The translations under genes and the position numbers were made by a program. From a virus: a stretch of 64,000 bases of DNA. The stretch covers positions 239,641 through 303,640 of IMG/VR virus record IMGVR_UViG_3300046542_000291, one strand, 5' to 3'. Position 1 is the first letter of the stretch. Each line of letters begins with the position of its first letter. Positions 34,759-42,966 of the stretch are shown here, piece by piece. The notes beneath the pieces are model-generated. The model worked only from the letters and a program-made list of their open reading frames with translations, made no database searches and was not told the DNA's origin.

Positions 34759-35988
34759 TTAGGCGTTCTTGTAGCGATACGCGTCTACAAAAAGTGGGTT
34801 GTTCATAAGGTCTTCCAGGTTCTCTTCGTGTTTCATGAGAGCCTGCTCACGTCGCAATGACGGAGTGAAGAATTGCTGGAGCTTGTCGAAGAACGTTCGG
34901 TTGAGGTTGTACTCAGCCAGGATGTCTTCCACCGCCTTGATATCCTCCGCAATGCCATCCTTCAGTGAGTTGTCACTGATGTGCTTCAGTTGGAAGATCA
35001 GGTCTTTACGAATCTTGTTGATTCGCTCCTGTGGATTGTCGTACAGGTCCATGCCATTCATTTCAGAAGCGCCGGTCGAGAAGACCAGCCACAGAACGGT
35101 GAACGGGATGAAGGTGACTGCCAGCATAAGCTTAGCGATCAGACCCAACCAACTGGAACTGTTATCCAACTCGGCACCGAACGTCTTGTACAAGCGATGC
35201 AAACCCGAGGCCAGTGCCTTACCGTAACCCAGGCGCGTAGCGAACATGTCCGCCATTTGCTCTTCACGTTTCAGTGCAGTAGCCGGGTTATCGAACAGGT
35301 AGTGGCGTGGAGCTTTCTTCCAAGCCGACAGGATAGCGCGCTTGACCACGTCCGGAGAGCGGTGGTTGGCGAACTGATCACGTTGGTCAACTGGAATGTT
35401 CTTGGCCAGCCAGGTAGCGTCCAAGACTTCCAATTGGAACTCGTTACGCTTGTTACCCAGAACCACGTCGATGCCGTCAGCCAGCATGTAGTTCAGATAG
35501 ATGTAGTCGCCGAGTGTGGTGAACACGTTGAATGCGTGACCACACTCATGCAGGAGAATACCGGTAACTTCTTTGGTGGTCCAGCCTTGAGCTTCATTAT
35601 AGAAAGCTTGGCCGATGTTGCAAGTGAACTTGACCCGATCAACCATAGGCCCAGAGACCGTGAGGTTCTTCAGGTCAACTTTGGCCACTTCTTTCAGACC
35701 GACCTTAGGGGTCATGTCTGCTCGCCAGTATTGGGAGAAACCGGTGCCTTGGTGGCCAGCGTAGTTCCAGGTCATCATCCAGGCGTCGACACCAGGAGTC
35801 GAGATGAACTTTACGTTGAGGCCGGTGTGTTTCACGATGTCGCTGAGTTCACGCAGCATGTCTGGATCGATGACACGATAGTCAGTCCAGCTCCGGCGAA
35901 TCTTTTCGACCTGAGCTTCGATAAGCTTGCCGAACTCACGGGTCACATCAATCGAGATGACCTCGTTGGAGATAGTGTTATTGCTCAT
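34759..35988 (-). CDS. Membrane metallopeptidase-like protein (409 aa)
   Basis: A zinc-protease motif is visible: LLHECGHAF (HExxH at residues 147-151). A second acidic ligand candidate lies in REEQMADMFATRLG (241-254), as in M48-type peptidases. A hydrophobic segment at about 281-304 (LGLIAKLMLAVTFIPFTVLW) would anchor it in a membrane. The catalytic domain comes before the anchor. Possible roles are cleavage of a host envelope protein, processing of a phage membrane protein, or a virion lysis function. It neighbours virion genes, but I cannot tell whether it is in the particle. Confidence 0.75.
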   Translation of the reverse strand: MSNNTISNEVISIDVTREFGKLIEAQVEKIRRSWTDYRVIDPDMLRELSDIVKHTGLNVKFISTPGVDAWMMTWNYAGHQGTGFSQYWRADMTPKVGLKEVAKVDLKNLTVSGPMVDRVKFTCNIGQAFYNEAQGWTTKEVTGILLHECGHAFNVFTTLGDYIYLNYMLADGIDVVLGNKRNEFQLEVLDATWLAKNIPVDQRDQFANHRSPDVVKRAILSAWKKAPRHYLFDNPATALKREEQMADMFATRLGYGKALASGLHRLYKTFGAELDNSSSWLGLIAKLMLAVTFIPFTVLWLVFSTGASEMNGMDLYDNPQERINKIRKDLIFQLKHISDNSLKDGIAEDIKAVEDILAEYNLNRTFFDKLQQFFTPSLRREQALMKHEENLEDLMNNPLFVDAYRYKNA

Positions 35989-36051
35989 GGCATTGCCCTA
36001 GGGGGTGAATGTGATTAATCATAAAGATAAGGACAGGAGGAAATACTTGCG

Positions 36052-36072
36052 ATGGTTATCCTACGTGTTTAA
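36052..36072 (+). CDS. Possible six-codon leader peptide before DNA polymerase
   Basis: AGGAGG at 36035-36040 is the best ribosome site in this gap, but it serves ATG GTT ATC CTA CGT GTT TAA (MVILRV), not the polymerase ATG 48 bases further on. The mini-frame is in phase with the polymerase. It could couple or limit translation. Evidence is the ribosome site alone. Confidence 0.35.
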   Translation: MVILRV

Positions 36073-36099
36073 CTGTAACTTGGCCTGGGGTGTTTTGTA

Positions 36100-38049
36100 A
36101 TGTCGGATATTTCTTTTACCAAGGAAGACATTAAAGGTTACGAAGCAAAGCACATCACTTATGTCACGGACCAGTTCGGCAGACAGCATGATGCGCATTT
36201 TGTAAAAGAGATCATCCACCTTAAGGATGGTCGTAAGATCCCTCACTTACGTAAGTGGGAGGACTACCAACGTCCATACTGGATTACACAGAAGGGTCGT
36301 CAGAACCACCAAGAGAAGAAAGACTACGAAGTAGAGGAGAACCTCACTCGTTACATGTCTTCGCAGATCATGATGCCTTCAGCGATTGCTAAGGCGTTGA
36401 ATGATTACTCGATGGGTCCACGACCACGACTGAAACAGTTGGCGCGTTCTCCGTACCTGTACGGTGCGGATGTGAGTTCGGCATGTTGCTTAAAGAACGC
36501 ATACCAGACTCGATTCCCTGGCCTGATCTCCGGTAACACGGTAGCAGGTGGCGACATTGAGACCAACGTCTACGAGTCAGATCGTGACGGTGAAATCATT
36601 TGTATGTCCGTTACACATAAAAGCAATGTCTATCTGGCGTATCTGAAACGTTGGGTGCATGACATTGACGATCCAGTAAAGGAAACTCTGGATGGTATTG
36701 ATTCGATGCCTGAGTTGGCGGCATTGAAGAGAGCACGGGGATTGAACGTTGAAGTGGAAGTCTGTGAGACTCCTGCGGATATCGTGATCCAGTGTCTCAA
36801 GCGCCTGCACACATGGAAGCCTGACTTCTTTGCTTTCTGGAACATCGAGTTCGACATGACTCGCATGCTGAAAGCGTTGAACGACTACGGTGTTGATCCG
36901 AAGGATGTATTCTCGGACGAATCGATTCCAACTAATTATCGCTACTTTCACTTCAAGAAAGATCAGGCGATGATGACCACGGCTTCGGGTGTCACGAAGT
37001 CACGTGGACCTGAGGATCAGTGGCATTGGATTACAGCTCCGGCTTCGTTCCAGTGCATCGACATGATGGCGACCTACCGGGTAACGCGTCTGTCGAAAGG
37101 TAAGGAACCGAGTTATGCCCTGCAGCGGATTCTTCGTAAGGAGTTAGACGTTTCAGAGAAGGTAACGATTGTTGGTCCAGATGACTTGGCTAAGTTCCAT
37201 GCAAAATGTGACAAGCTGATCGAAGGTTCCAACGGTGGGTATCCGTACTGGTTCTTGAATGACAAGCAAGTGGATTGCTTGACTGAAGGTAGTGTGAACG
37301 TCGGTGACAAGGTTCACATGTCGATTGACTTCGGTAAGTTGAACTTCCCAGAAGCCGACCACTTGACAGGGATCGAGTGGCACCGTTTCATGCAAACGAA
37401 GCACAAGATCAAATACGGTCTTTACAACATCATCGACAGTATGCGTCTGGAACAACTGGACGAGAAGATCAACGACCTGGAACGCTCCGTGACGTTGTTC
37501 TCGAAATCTTCGGATTACAAGAACTTCTCCTCCAACCCTAAGCGTCTGGTTGACGACATGCACTTCTGGTACTTGAAGCGTGGCCAAGTAATTGGTACGT
37601 CTTCGGATCAGATGGTTCACGATCTCGACAAGTACGTGGTGGATCACAAGGAATGGATTGTTACTCTGCCCAGTTACATGGCGGGGCAGCATGGCATCAG
37701 GTGTATTAAGGATCTTCCTGACTACTGTACGTTAATCTTTGTTCACGTCGCCGACTTGGACATTGTATCGACTTATCCGAACGTTAGTCAGATCCTGAAC
37801 ATTGCTCGTGAAACAACCGTGATGGAATTCTCTGCTATCGAGGGGGTACCTGAACGGATCAGGCGTGCTGTCGGGGTGAACTTGACGGCAGGTCGTGTGA
37901 ACTCAATTGAGATTACACAGCAAGTCATGGGTGCTCCACGTTTGGACAATCTGTTGGCCGCTTACGCTGCGAAACGTGCAGGTGTGGCAATCAACCCATC
38001 GTCGAACGAGGACTCCATCGAAAAGAAGTCGGTTCCGGTGGCAGCGTAG
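36100..38049 (+). CDS. Family B-like DNA polymerase (649 aa)
   Basis: The 3'-5' exonuclease motifs are present: GGDIETNV (Exo I, D152/E154), FWNIEFDM (Exo II, D252) and YNIIDSM (Exo III, Tyr442-Asp446). A palm motif A-like segment, VADLDIVSTYP (551-560), follows. A motif B remnant may be GRVNSIEITQQVMG (598-611). I find no YGDTDS-type motif C before the stop, so the catalytic palm looks incomplete or very diverged, or the rest is encoded elsewhere. It copies phage DNA, presumably in the phage nucleus. The ribosome site is weak (GGGGTG). Confidence 0.85.
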   Translation: MSDISFTKEDIKGYEAKHITYVTDQFGRQHDAHFVKEIIHLKDGRKIPHLRKWEDYQRPYWITQKGRQNHQEKKDYEVEENLTRYMSSQIMMPSAIAKALNDYSMGPRPRLKQLARSPYLYGADVSSACCLKNAYQTRFPGLISGNTVAGGDIETNVYESDRDGEIICMSVTHKSNVYLAYLKRWVHDIDDPVKETLDGIDSMPELAALKRARGLNVEVEVCETPADIVIQCLKRLHTWKPDFFAFWNIEFDMTRMLKALNDYGVDPKDVFSDESIPTNYRYFHFKKDQAMMTTASGVTKSRGPEDQWHWITAPASFQCIDMMATYRVTRLSKGKEPSYALQRILRKELDVSEKVTIVGPDDLAKFHAKCDKLIEGSNGGYPYWFLNDKQVDCLTEGSVNVGDKVHMSIDFGKLNFPEADHLTGIEWHRFMQTKHKIKYGLYNIIDSMRLEQLDEKINDLERSVTLFSKSSDYKNFSSNPKRLVDDMHFWYLKRGQVIGTSSDQMVHDLDKYVVDHKEWIVTLPSYMAGQHGIRCIKDLPDYCTLIFVHVADLDIVSTYPNVSQILNIARETTVMEFSAIEGVPERIRRAVGVNLTAGRVNSIEITQQVMGAPRLDNLLAAYAAKRAGVAINPSSNEDSIEKKSVPVAA

Positions 38050-38095
38050 AGGTGGGTACGAGTGTAGCAGCGTAGGGGACACGAGGTTCTCAGCA

Positions 38096-38395
38096 ATGTT
38101 CGCTCGTATGCCCGATGGGCGAACCATTGAAGCTCATTATCAGTGTGACATTAAAGGACATGCTCCTGGGTCCAGTGATTGGAGACTAGGGAAGGGTAAG
38201 CCGCCGTTAGATACATCCATAGACACCTGGGCTGCTTACAAGCAGCTTTGGGTAGAGTGGGCACGGCATAACCCAGAACTTATCTCGGAGCTGTCTATAG
38301 TGGCTTCGGCTAACGACAACGTGCTATCGGACGTCTTTGCGAATACGGACATCTCACAAGCGAGAGCTTTGTGTGAAATCCTAAACGCGGCATAA
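38096..38395 (+). CDS. Small hypothetical protein after DNA polymerase (99 aa)
   Basis: The ATG at 38096 has GAGG nine bases upstream. The sequence MFARMPDGRTIEAHYQ..., GHAPGSSDWRLGKGKP, then a helical C-terminus ending TDISQARALCEILNAA. A GHAxxxS..LGK segment is also seen in the 47672 gene. A loose resemblance to DUF4326-like phage proteins is possible but unproven. A strong terminator follows directly. Confidence 0.72.
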   Translation: MFARMPDGRTIEAHYQCDIKGHAPGSSDWRLGKGKPPLDTSIDTWAAYKQLWVEWARHNPELISELSIVASANDNVLSDVFANTDISQARALCEILNAA

Positions 38396-38397
38396 TC

Positions 38398-38417
38398 GCC
38401 CCTCCTTCGGGAGGGGC
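38398..38417 (+). terminator. Terminator of the DNA polymerase unit
   Basis: GCCCCTCC-TTCG-GGAGGGGC, a perfect 8-bp stem with a UUCG loop, then TTTATGTCGTT. Confidence 0.88.
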
Positions 38418-38426
38418 TTTATGTCG

Positions 38427-39638
38427 TTACGGAATGAGTTCCAGAATTGGACGCCATGCGTAACCAGAAGTACCAGGGGAACCATCGTTGGTTGGCCAAG
38501 CGCTACCAATCGAAGTATAACCCCGAGTGCTACCGTCAAAAGTGTGTGCAAGACCGCCAGCAATTACGCCGCCAGTGCAAGTACCCAGTTGCGCATCTGT
38601 GTAAGCTGCCCAACCCAACGTGTTAACCGATACGTACGTGTTTCCGTACACGCCGTACATGTAGCGGTTCCATTCCGCTTCCGTCAAGAGACGGCACTTG
38701 TATTGCTTACCAGCGATTGTAACCGTCTTACCCGCAGCCGTGTTGCCAAGACCAGCGGTGTTCAGACTCGCTCGTGTACACTTGTCTCGAATAGACTTCT
38801 GGGCAACGTATACCTCTTTGCCATTGTCCTCGATGAAGTGCATCCACGGTGTAGCGTCGTCCATCAATGTACCGAAGGAGTAGCTAACCAATGTGGAGAG
38901 AGCAGATGGAGTAATGAAGCTTGCGGCCGCCACAAGGCCTTTATACGGAGTTGGCGGCAGTGTTGATTTCTTAATCAGCATAGGACGCCAACCATACCAG
39001 ACCTGAGGTGTATTTGGTTGGATGTACCAAAGACCCATAATGTTCGGGTCTTGGGAATCTGTCCACGTATTACCCCGTGTAGCGTGACCCCCCTGTGAAA
39101 CAGCTTCAGCCATAACCGAATGGGTGTAAGGGTCTTGTGAAACACGTGTATCCGACAGCCCCAACATGTATTCAGTGTAAGGTCCCCAATTCTCAGTGCC
39201 GGCTGGCAATGAGCCTTTATGCTGGCCGCCGTAAACATTGTACATGTAACGGTTCCAGTCGCCCCCACGGTTACCCGGGGAAGCTGCTACCCCATCGGCT
39301 GTCATGCCCTTCATGAACCTAACGACGTACACTTCGCCATTGATGGTAAGTTCGGCAGCCTGCTGGCGGGTATTGATTTCTTCCCACGTGATGTTGTAGC
39401 GCAATGGCTTCTTAGCAATGTAAAGTTCTTGGCCGCCGGTTTCGATGAAGTGTAGCCAACCAGCATCGCTATTGACTCCAGTGCCTTGTGTTAAGTTGAT
39501 AGCGGCCGCAAGAGCTGACCCTGTGATGAATTCACTCGACCTCACCACGCCCTTGAAAGGTGTTCCCGTGGGGTAGGGTAAGTCGGAGTTATCAGGTAGT
39601 CCAATGAAACTACCTGAACTTAACATGCATTCAAACAT
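38427..39638 (-). CDS. Receptor-binding-like protein with two tandem domains (403 aa)
   Basis: Two copies of a domain of about 175 residues (roughly 27-225 and 231-403). Each has PFKG/PYKG..., W(L/M)HFIE..G(K/Q)E.Y(I/V)A, EWNRYMYGVYG-type and WRPxLEL segments. The pattern resembles C-type-lectin or formylglycine-enzyme-like folds found in phage adhesins. The same domain opens the next gene. A virion surface protein contacting the host is inferred. Gly/Thr/Trp-rich composition fits a fibre tip. Confidence 0.7.
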   Translation of the reverse strand: MFECMLSSGSFIGLPDNSDLPYPTGTPFKGVVRSSEFITGSALAAAINLTQGTGVNSDAGWLHFIETGGQELYIAKKPLRYNITWEEINTRQQAAELTINGEVYVVRFMKGMTADGVAASPGNRGGDWNRYMYNVYGGQHKGSLPAGTENWGPYTEYMLGLSDTRVSQDPYTHSVMAEAVSQGGHATRGNTWTDSQDPNIMGLWYIQPNTPQVWYGWRPMLIKKSTLPPTPYKGLVAAASFITPSALSTLVSYSFGTLMDDATPWMHFIEDNGKEVYVAQKSIRDKCTRASLNTAGLGNTAAGKTVTIAGKQYKCRLLTEAEWNRYMYGVYGNTYVSVNTLGWAAYTDAQLGTCTGGVIAGGLAHTFDGSTRGYTSIGSAWPTNDGSPGTSGYAWRPILELIP

Positions 39639-39650
39639 GATATCTCCAAG

Positions 39651-41204
39651 TTAAGGGGTATATTTCCAGCAGGCTGTGAAGTTGGTACCACCAGAGCCAC
39701 CGAAGATATAGATGTCGTCACCCACACGTGCATAAGCCGAGTTATCAGCCATAGCCCATGGGATAGTACCCAGAGTTACCCAGGTATTACTGGATGGAAC
39801 GTAACGCATAACTTTCGTTTGATCCGCAGCAACACCAGCCACACCACCAATGACGTAAACGCCTTGTTTGATGTAGAAGCTTACATGTCCGTAACGGGTA
39901 CTTGGGACAGCTTGGCGAGCAGTCTGTACCGCGGTAGCTGTAACAATCGCGGTGTTGAGGGCGCTTGGAGAACCTGGGTAACCACCAGTGGCGTACAGCG
40001 TACCAAACGCGTCTGCCAAACCATAGAGCTGGTTACCGTAACTGCCGTAAGCTGTACCCCAGGTCTTAGTGCCCAGATCGTAGCGTTGGAATGTGGTATT
40101 GTTACCGCCACCCGTTGTCAATCCACCGACAGCAATGAAGCCGTTTCCATCCACAATGAGCTTATGTCTCGATCGAGCAGCAGCACTGCCCGTTGGCAAT
40201 GTAGACCAACTATTCAAGACAGGATCGTACATGACAATGTCGTTTAGATAGGTCGCGCCGTTAACGCCACCGAAGGCATACATTTTCCCATCAATCGCAA
40301 CTGCGTCATGCGATGCACGAGGGCTACCACTAACCAAAGCAGTAAACACTTTAGTTGCCGGGTCGAAGACGTGTAGTTGACCTTGGGTGGTGGTGTTCTG
40401 GTCGTACCCACCGTAGATATAAACCTTACCGTCAATCGCAACCGCACTCGCGCTTCGACGTTGAACAGGCATTACACCTTGATCTTCCCACGTGTCAGCG
40501 ATCGTTGGTGGTGGAGGAACGTAGTCAAGGATTGGCCGCCAACCATAAGCGTTGCGACCAAACCCGCCGTTACCTTCAGCTGCGTTGGCATCGTTGATAA
40601 CCGTTTTACGTTGGATAACCGCGATACTCTGACCACCGCTGTAGTCACGTCCCCGGCCAGCATAAGCGTTTGCAATAGTGCTGTGTAGATCAGCACAAAG
40701 GGAAATAGTACCGAGTTGAGCTGCACCTTCTACCAAACCCAAATCGCGGTTAGTGTAGTAGGACCACTGAACACCAGCGGGCCTGTCTGCCCCACCGTAG
40801 ATCGGATACATGTACTTATCCCATTCTCCACCAGATGGAACACTGATGATACTGCTGAATGGGTTTTGTGACATACCCGTCATCATACGGACTTTGTATT
40901 CTTTACCGGCGATGGTAACAGATTTACCGGCAACTTGTGCAGCAGCTGTCAGAGAAGCACCCGACATGCCGTAACGCACAGGTAAACGAGCGATGTAAAA
41001 CTCATGCTCTCCATCGATGTAGTGTAACCAACCAGCATCGACGTTGAATGGTGTACCCTCGGTAAGACCAACCAATGCAGCTAGGTCATCCCCTTTTACA
41101 AAAGAGGTTGAAGTAACAAAACCTTTGTAGGGTGTACCGGGTACAACAGCTGGGGGTTCAAAAACGTAACCTGTCGCCCCAGCAGTAATTAATTGTTCGA
41201 GCAT
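39651..41204 (-). CDS. Receptor-binding-like protein with kelch propeller (517 aa)
   Basis: Residues 22-230 are one copy of the domain repeated in 38427-39638 (AGWLHYIDGEHEFYIARLPV ... YGWRPILDYVP). After a Pro linker, residues 235-517 carry about five to six kelch repeats: RRSASAVAIDGKVYIYGG, ASHDAVAIDGKMYAFGG, GHVSFYIKQGVYVIGG, NSAYARVGDDIYIFGG. Kelch propellers are protein- or sugar-binding platforms. The start has GAGG upstream. It probably displays the propeller on the particle. Confidence 0.78.
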   Translation of the reverse strand: MLEQLITAGATGYVFEPPAVVPGTPYKGFVTSTSFVKGDDLAALVGLTEGTPFNVDAGWLHYIDGEHEFYIARLPVRYGMSGASLTAAAQVAGKSVTIAGKEYKVRMMTGMSQNPFSSIISVPSGGEWDKYMYPIYGGADRPAGVQWSYYTNRDLGLVEGAAQLGTISLCADLHSTIANAYAGRGRDYSGGQSIAVIQRKTVINDANAAEGNGGFGRNAYGWRPILDYVPPPPTIADTWEDQGVMPVQRRSASAVAIDGKVYIYGGYDQNTTTQGQLHVFDPATKVFTALVSGSPRASHDAVAIDGKMYAFGGVNGATYLNDIVMYDPVLNSWSTLPTGSAAARSRHKLIVDGNGFIAVGGLTTGGGNNTTFQRYDLGTKTWGTAYGSYGNQLYGLADAFGTLYATGGYPGSPSALNTAIVTATAVQTARQAVPSTRYGHVSFYIKQGVYVIGGVAGVAADQTKVMRYVPSSNTWVTLGTIPWAMADNSAYARVGDDIYIFGGSGGTNFTACWKYTP

Positions 41205-41250
41205 AGTAACCTCGGTAATTGTTCAGATACACAGGATAAGACGGCATAAA

Positions 41251-41268
41251 GCCTCCCCTAGGGGAGGC
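41251..41268 (-). terminator. Terminator of the 41275-42897 gene
   Basis: GCCTCCCCTAGGGGAGGC is a perfect palindrome; leftward it runs into TTTATGCCGTC. Confidence 0.82.
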
Positions 41269-41274
41269 CGTATG

Positions 41275-42897
41275 TTAGCAGTACTTCTGGAAGAATTCCA
41301 GCAGCCAGTTCTGACGATCGTGAGGGAACTTACGCAGTTCGCTCGGCACGTCACATTGCTTCTTGCTCAGACCGCTCGGGTCGGTATGAACCACGAACAG
41401 TTGCAGCAGAGTGATGTGGGTGTCCTGGATGTTGTTCTCGAGCTTCAGGCTACCCGTGAAGCGGTAGATGTAGGTGCCTTCGAACAGACCGGCACGGTTC
41501 GCGCCAACGAAGTCACGGACCTTGGCCATGGCCAGCATGAAGCCTTTCGGGTCTTCGAGTTTCAGGATGTAGCGGAACAGGTTGTCCAGCTGGCGTTGTT
41601 CAACAGCACCCTTTTCAGGGGAGCATGGTTGACCTGGTTTGCAGGCGTCGTAGTAGCGTTTCAGCTGACCGTCGATATAACTTACGTTCATTGCAGTGAG
41701 TCCATCTGGGATAGTCGATGCTGCGACCACAGGCGTCGCTTGAGCGAGCGTGTTGACCGGAGCGGGTTCTGCGGTTTGGGGTTCGCCGACCAACTTCACG
41801 CCCGTGGCGTTTTGGCTATTCTTCCAGGAACGGATGATAGCTTGTGGGTCATTGGATTGAACACCCAGGTTCAGTCGGGTGTTGAATTCCATTGCGACGG
41901 TAACGTCAGTGGCTTGACCACCAGCACGGATTTCACCTACAGCCCAGGCTTCGAGTTCCTGAGTGGTCCAGTCTTTGGCCGGACGCTGAGTACGGGTGAC
42001 GTCGTTCTTCCAGGCGCCGTTGGTGGTCTTGGCCGGGACGATACCTTGCTTCAGGTTGTCGATCAGTTCACGAGCAGACCATGCCGCCGAGATTGGAACC
42101 AGCTGACGATACGCCTTGACGATGGCGCCGTAATGACTTTCGTCAATGCCATCCAGACGATCTTCGATACCGTCAAGCAGTTCATCGGCTTGCCAGGAAA
42201 CAATCGCACGGCCATCAGCCGGTTGGTTGATCAGTCCGGTACCACGGCCATTACCGGATTGGCGGGTGGGGTCAACAATGAAGCTACCACGTTCGGTCTT
42301 GCCGTCGATCGGGCCACCTGAGGCTACCCAGCTGTCGACGTCGGCATTGGTCCAGTGGCTGGGGATTCCGTGTTCGATTCCGAAAGCGGCGTAGTCGAAT
42401 GCTGGTTCGCTCGGCGCTTCTTCCACGCCTGCAGCCCCTTCACCAATGGCTGGTTCCACAGCGACGACGTCATCGCCCCCTTTCGCATCTGCGTCATCTT
42501 CGCCTTCCTTCAGGATAGCGGTAGCTTCTTCGATCTTAGCGATCGTTTCGGCCGGGTTGTGTTCGATCATCCAGGCCACAGCCTGAGCGATGGTTTCGGA
42601 CTCACCGGCTTCGGAGCGGAATTCGATTTCGGTGTAAGCCAGTGCTTCTTCACTGAAGACATCGTAGACAGGCTTGTCTTCGCTACCGTCCAGTGCGGCG
42701 AACCACTTGTCCAGGATTTCTTTGTCACCCTTCATGAAGAAGTCGATCGCCAGGTAAGCAGGCGAGTAACCACCAGGCTCGACTTGGTTCGTTGGGATGT
42801 CCTGGTTTTCTTCGAACTGTACCGGCTCAACGGCCGGGGTTTCACTGACGACAGGTGCAGGAGTGGAACGTTGGCGCAGTTTGCTGTTGTTACCCAT
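41275..42897 (-). CDS. Probable virion protein (540 aa)
   Basis: An N-terminal Pro/Glu-rich region and an acidic linker (about residues 135-165, EGEDDADAKGGDD) precede a C-terminal domain with two Cys (ACKPGQPCSPEKG) and further Cys at the end. GAGG precedes the ATG at 42897. It follows the virion polymerase subunit, as phiKZ gp81 follows gp80; that correspondence is inference. No enzyme motif seen. Confidence 0.72.
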   Translation of the reverse strand: MGNNSKLRQRSTPAPVVSETPAVEPVQFEENQDIPTNQVEPGGYSPAYLAIDFFMKGDKEILDKWFAALDGSEDKPVYDVFSEEALAYTEIEFRSEAGESETIAQAVAWMIEHNPAETIAKIEEATAILKEGEDDADAKGGDDVVAVEPAIGEGAAGVEEAPSEPAFDYAAFGIEHGIPSHWTNADVDSWVASGGPIDGKTERGSFIVDPTRQSGNGRGTGLINQPADGRAIVSWQADELLDGIEDRLDGIDESHYGAIVKAYRQLVPISAAWSARELIDNLKQGIVPAKTTNGAWKNDVTRTQRPAKDWTTQELEAWAVGEIRAGGQATDVTVAMEFNTRLNLGVQSNDPQAIIRSWKNSQNATGVKLVGEPQTAEPAPVNTLAQATPVVAASTIPDGLTAMNVSYIDGQLKRYYDACKPGQPCSPEKGAVEQRQLDNLFRYILKLEDPKGFMLAMAKVRDFVGANRAGLFEGTYIYRFTGSLKLENNIQDTHITLLQLFVVHTDPSGLSKKQCDVPSELRKFPHDRQNWLLEFFQKYC

Positions 42898-42939
42898 TGT
42901 GGGAACCTCATTATTGAAACGGAAATAAGACGTAAGATT

Positions 42940-42960
42940 GGGGAACCCAGTAGATTCCCC
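42940..42960 (-). terminator. Terminator after the virion polymerase beta' gene
   Basis: GGGGAA and TTCCCC pair around a 9-base loop, followed leftward by AATCTTACGTCTTATTT. Confidence 0.6.
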
Positions 42961-42966
42961 TCTCCT

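Noticed and set aside
38427-41204. Possible diversity-generating retroelement target because of the lectin-like domains
   Set aside because: No reverse transcriptase gene and no template repeat were seen in the window.
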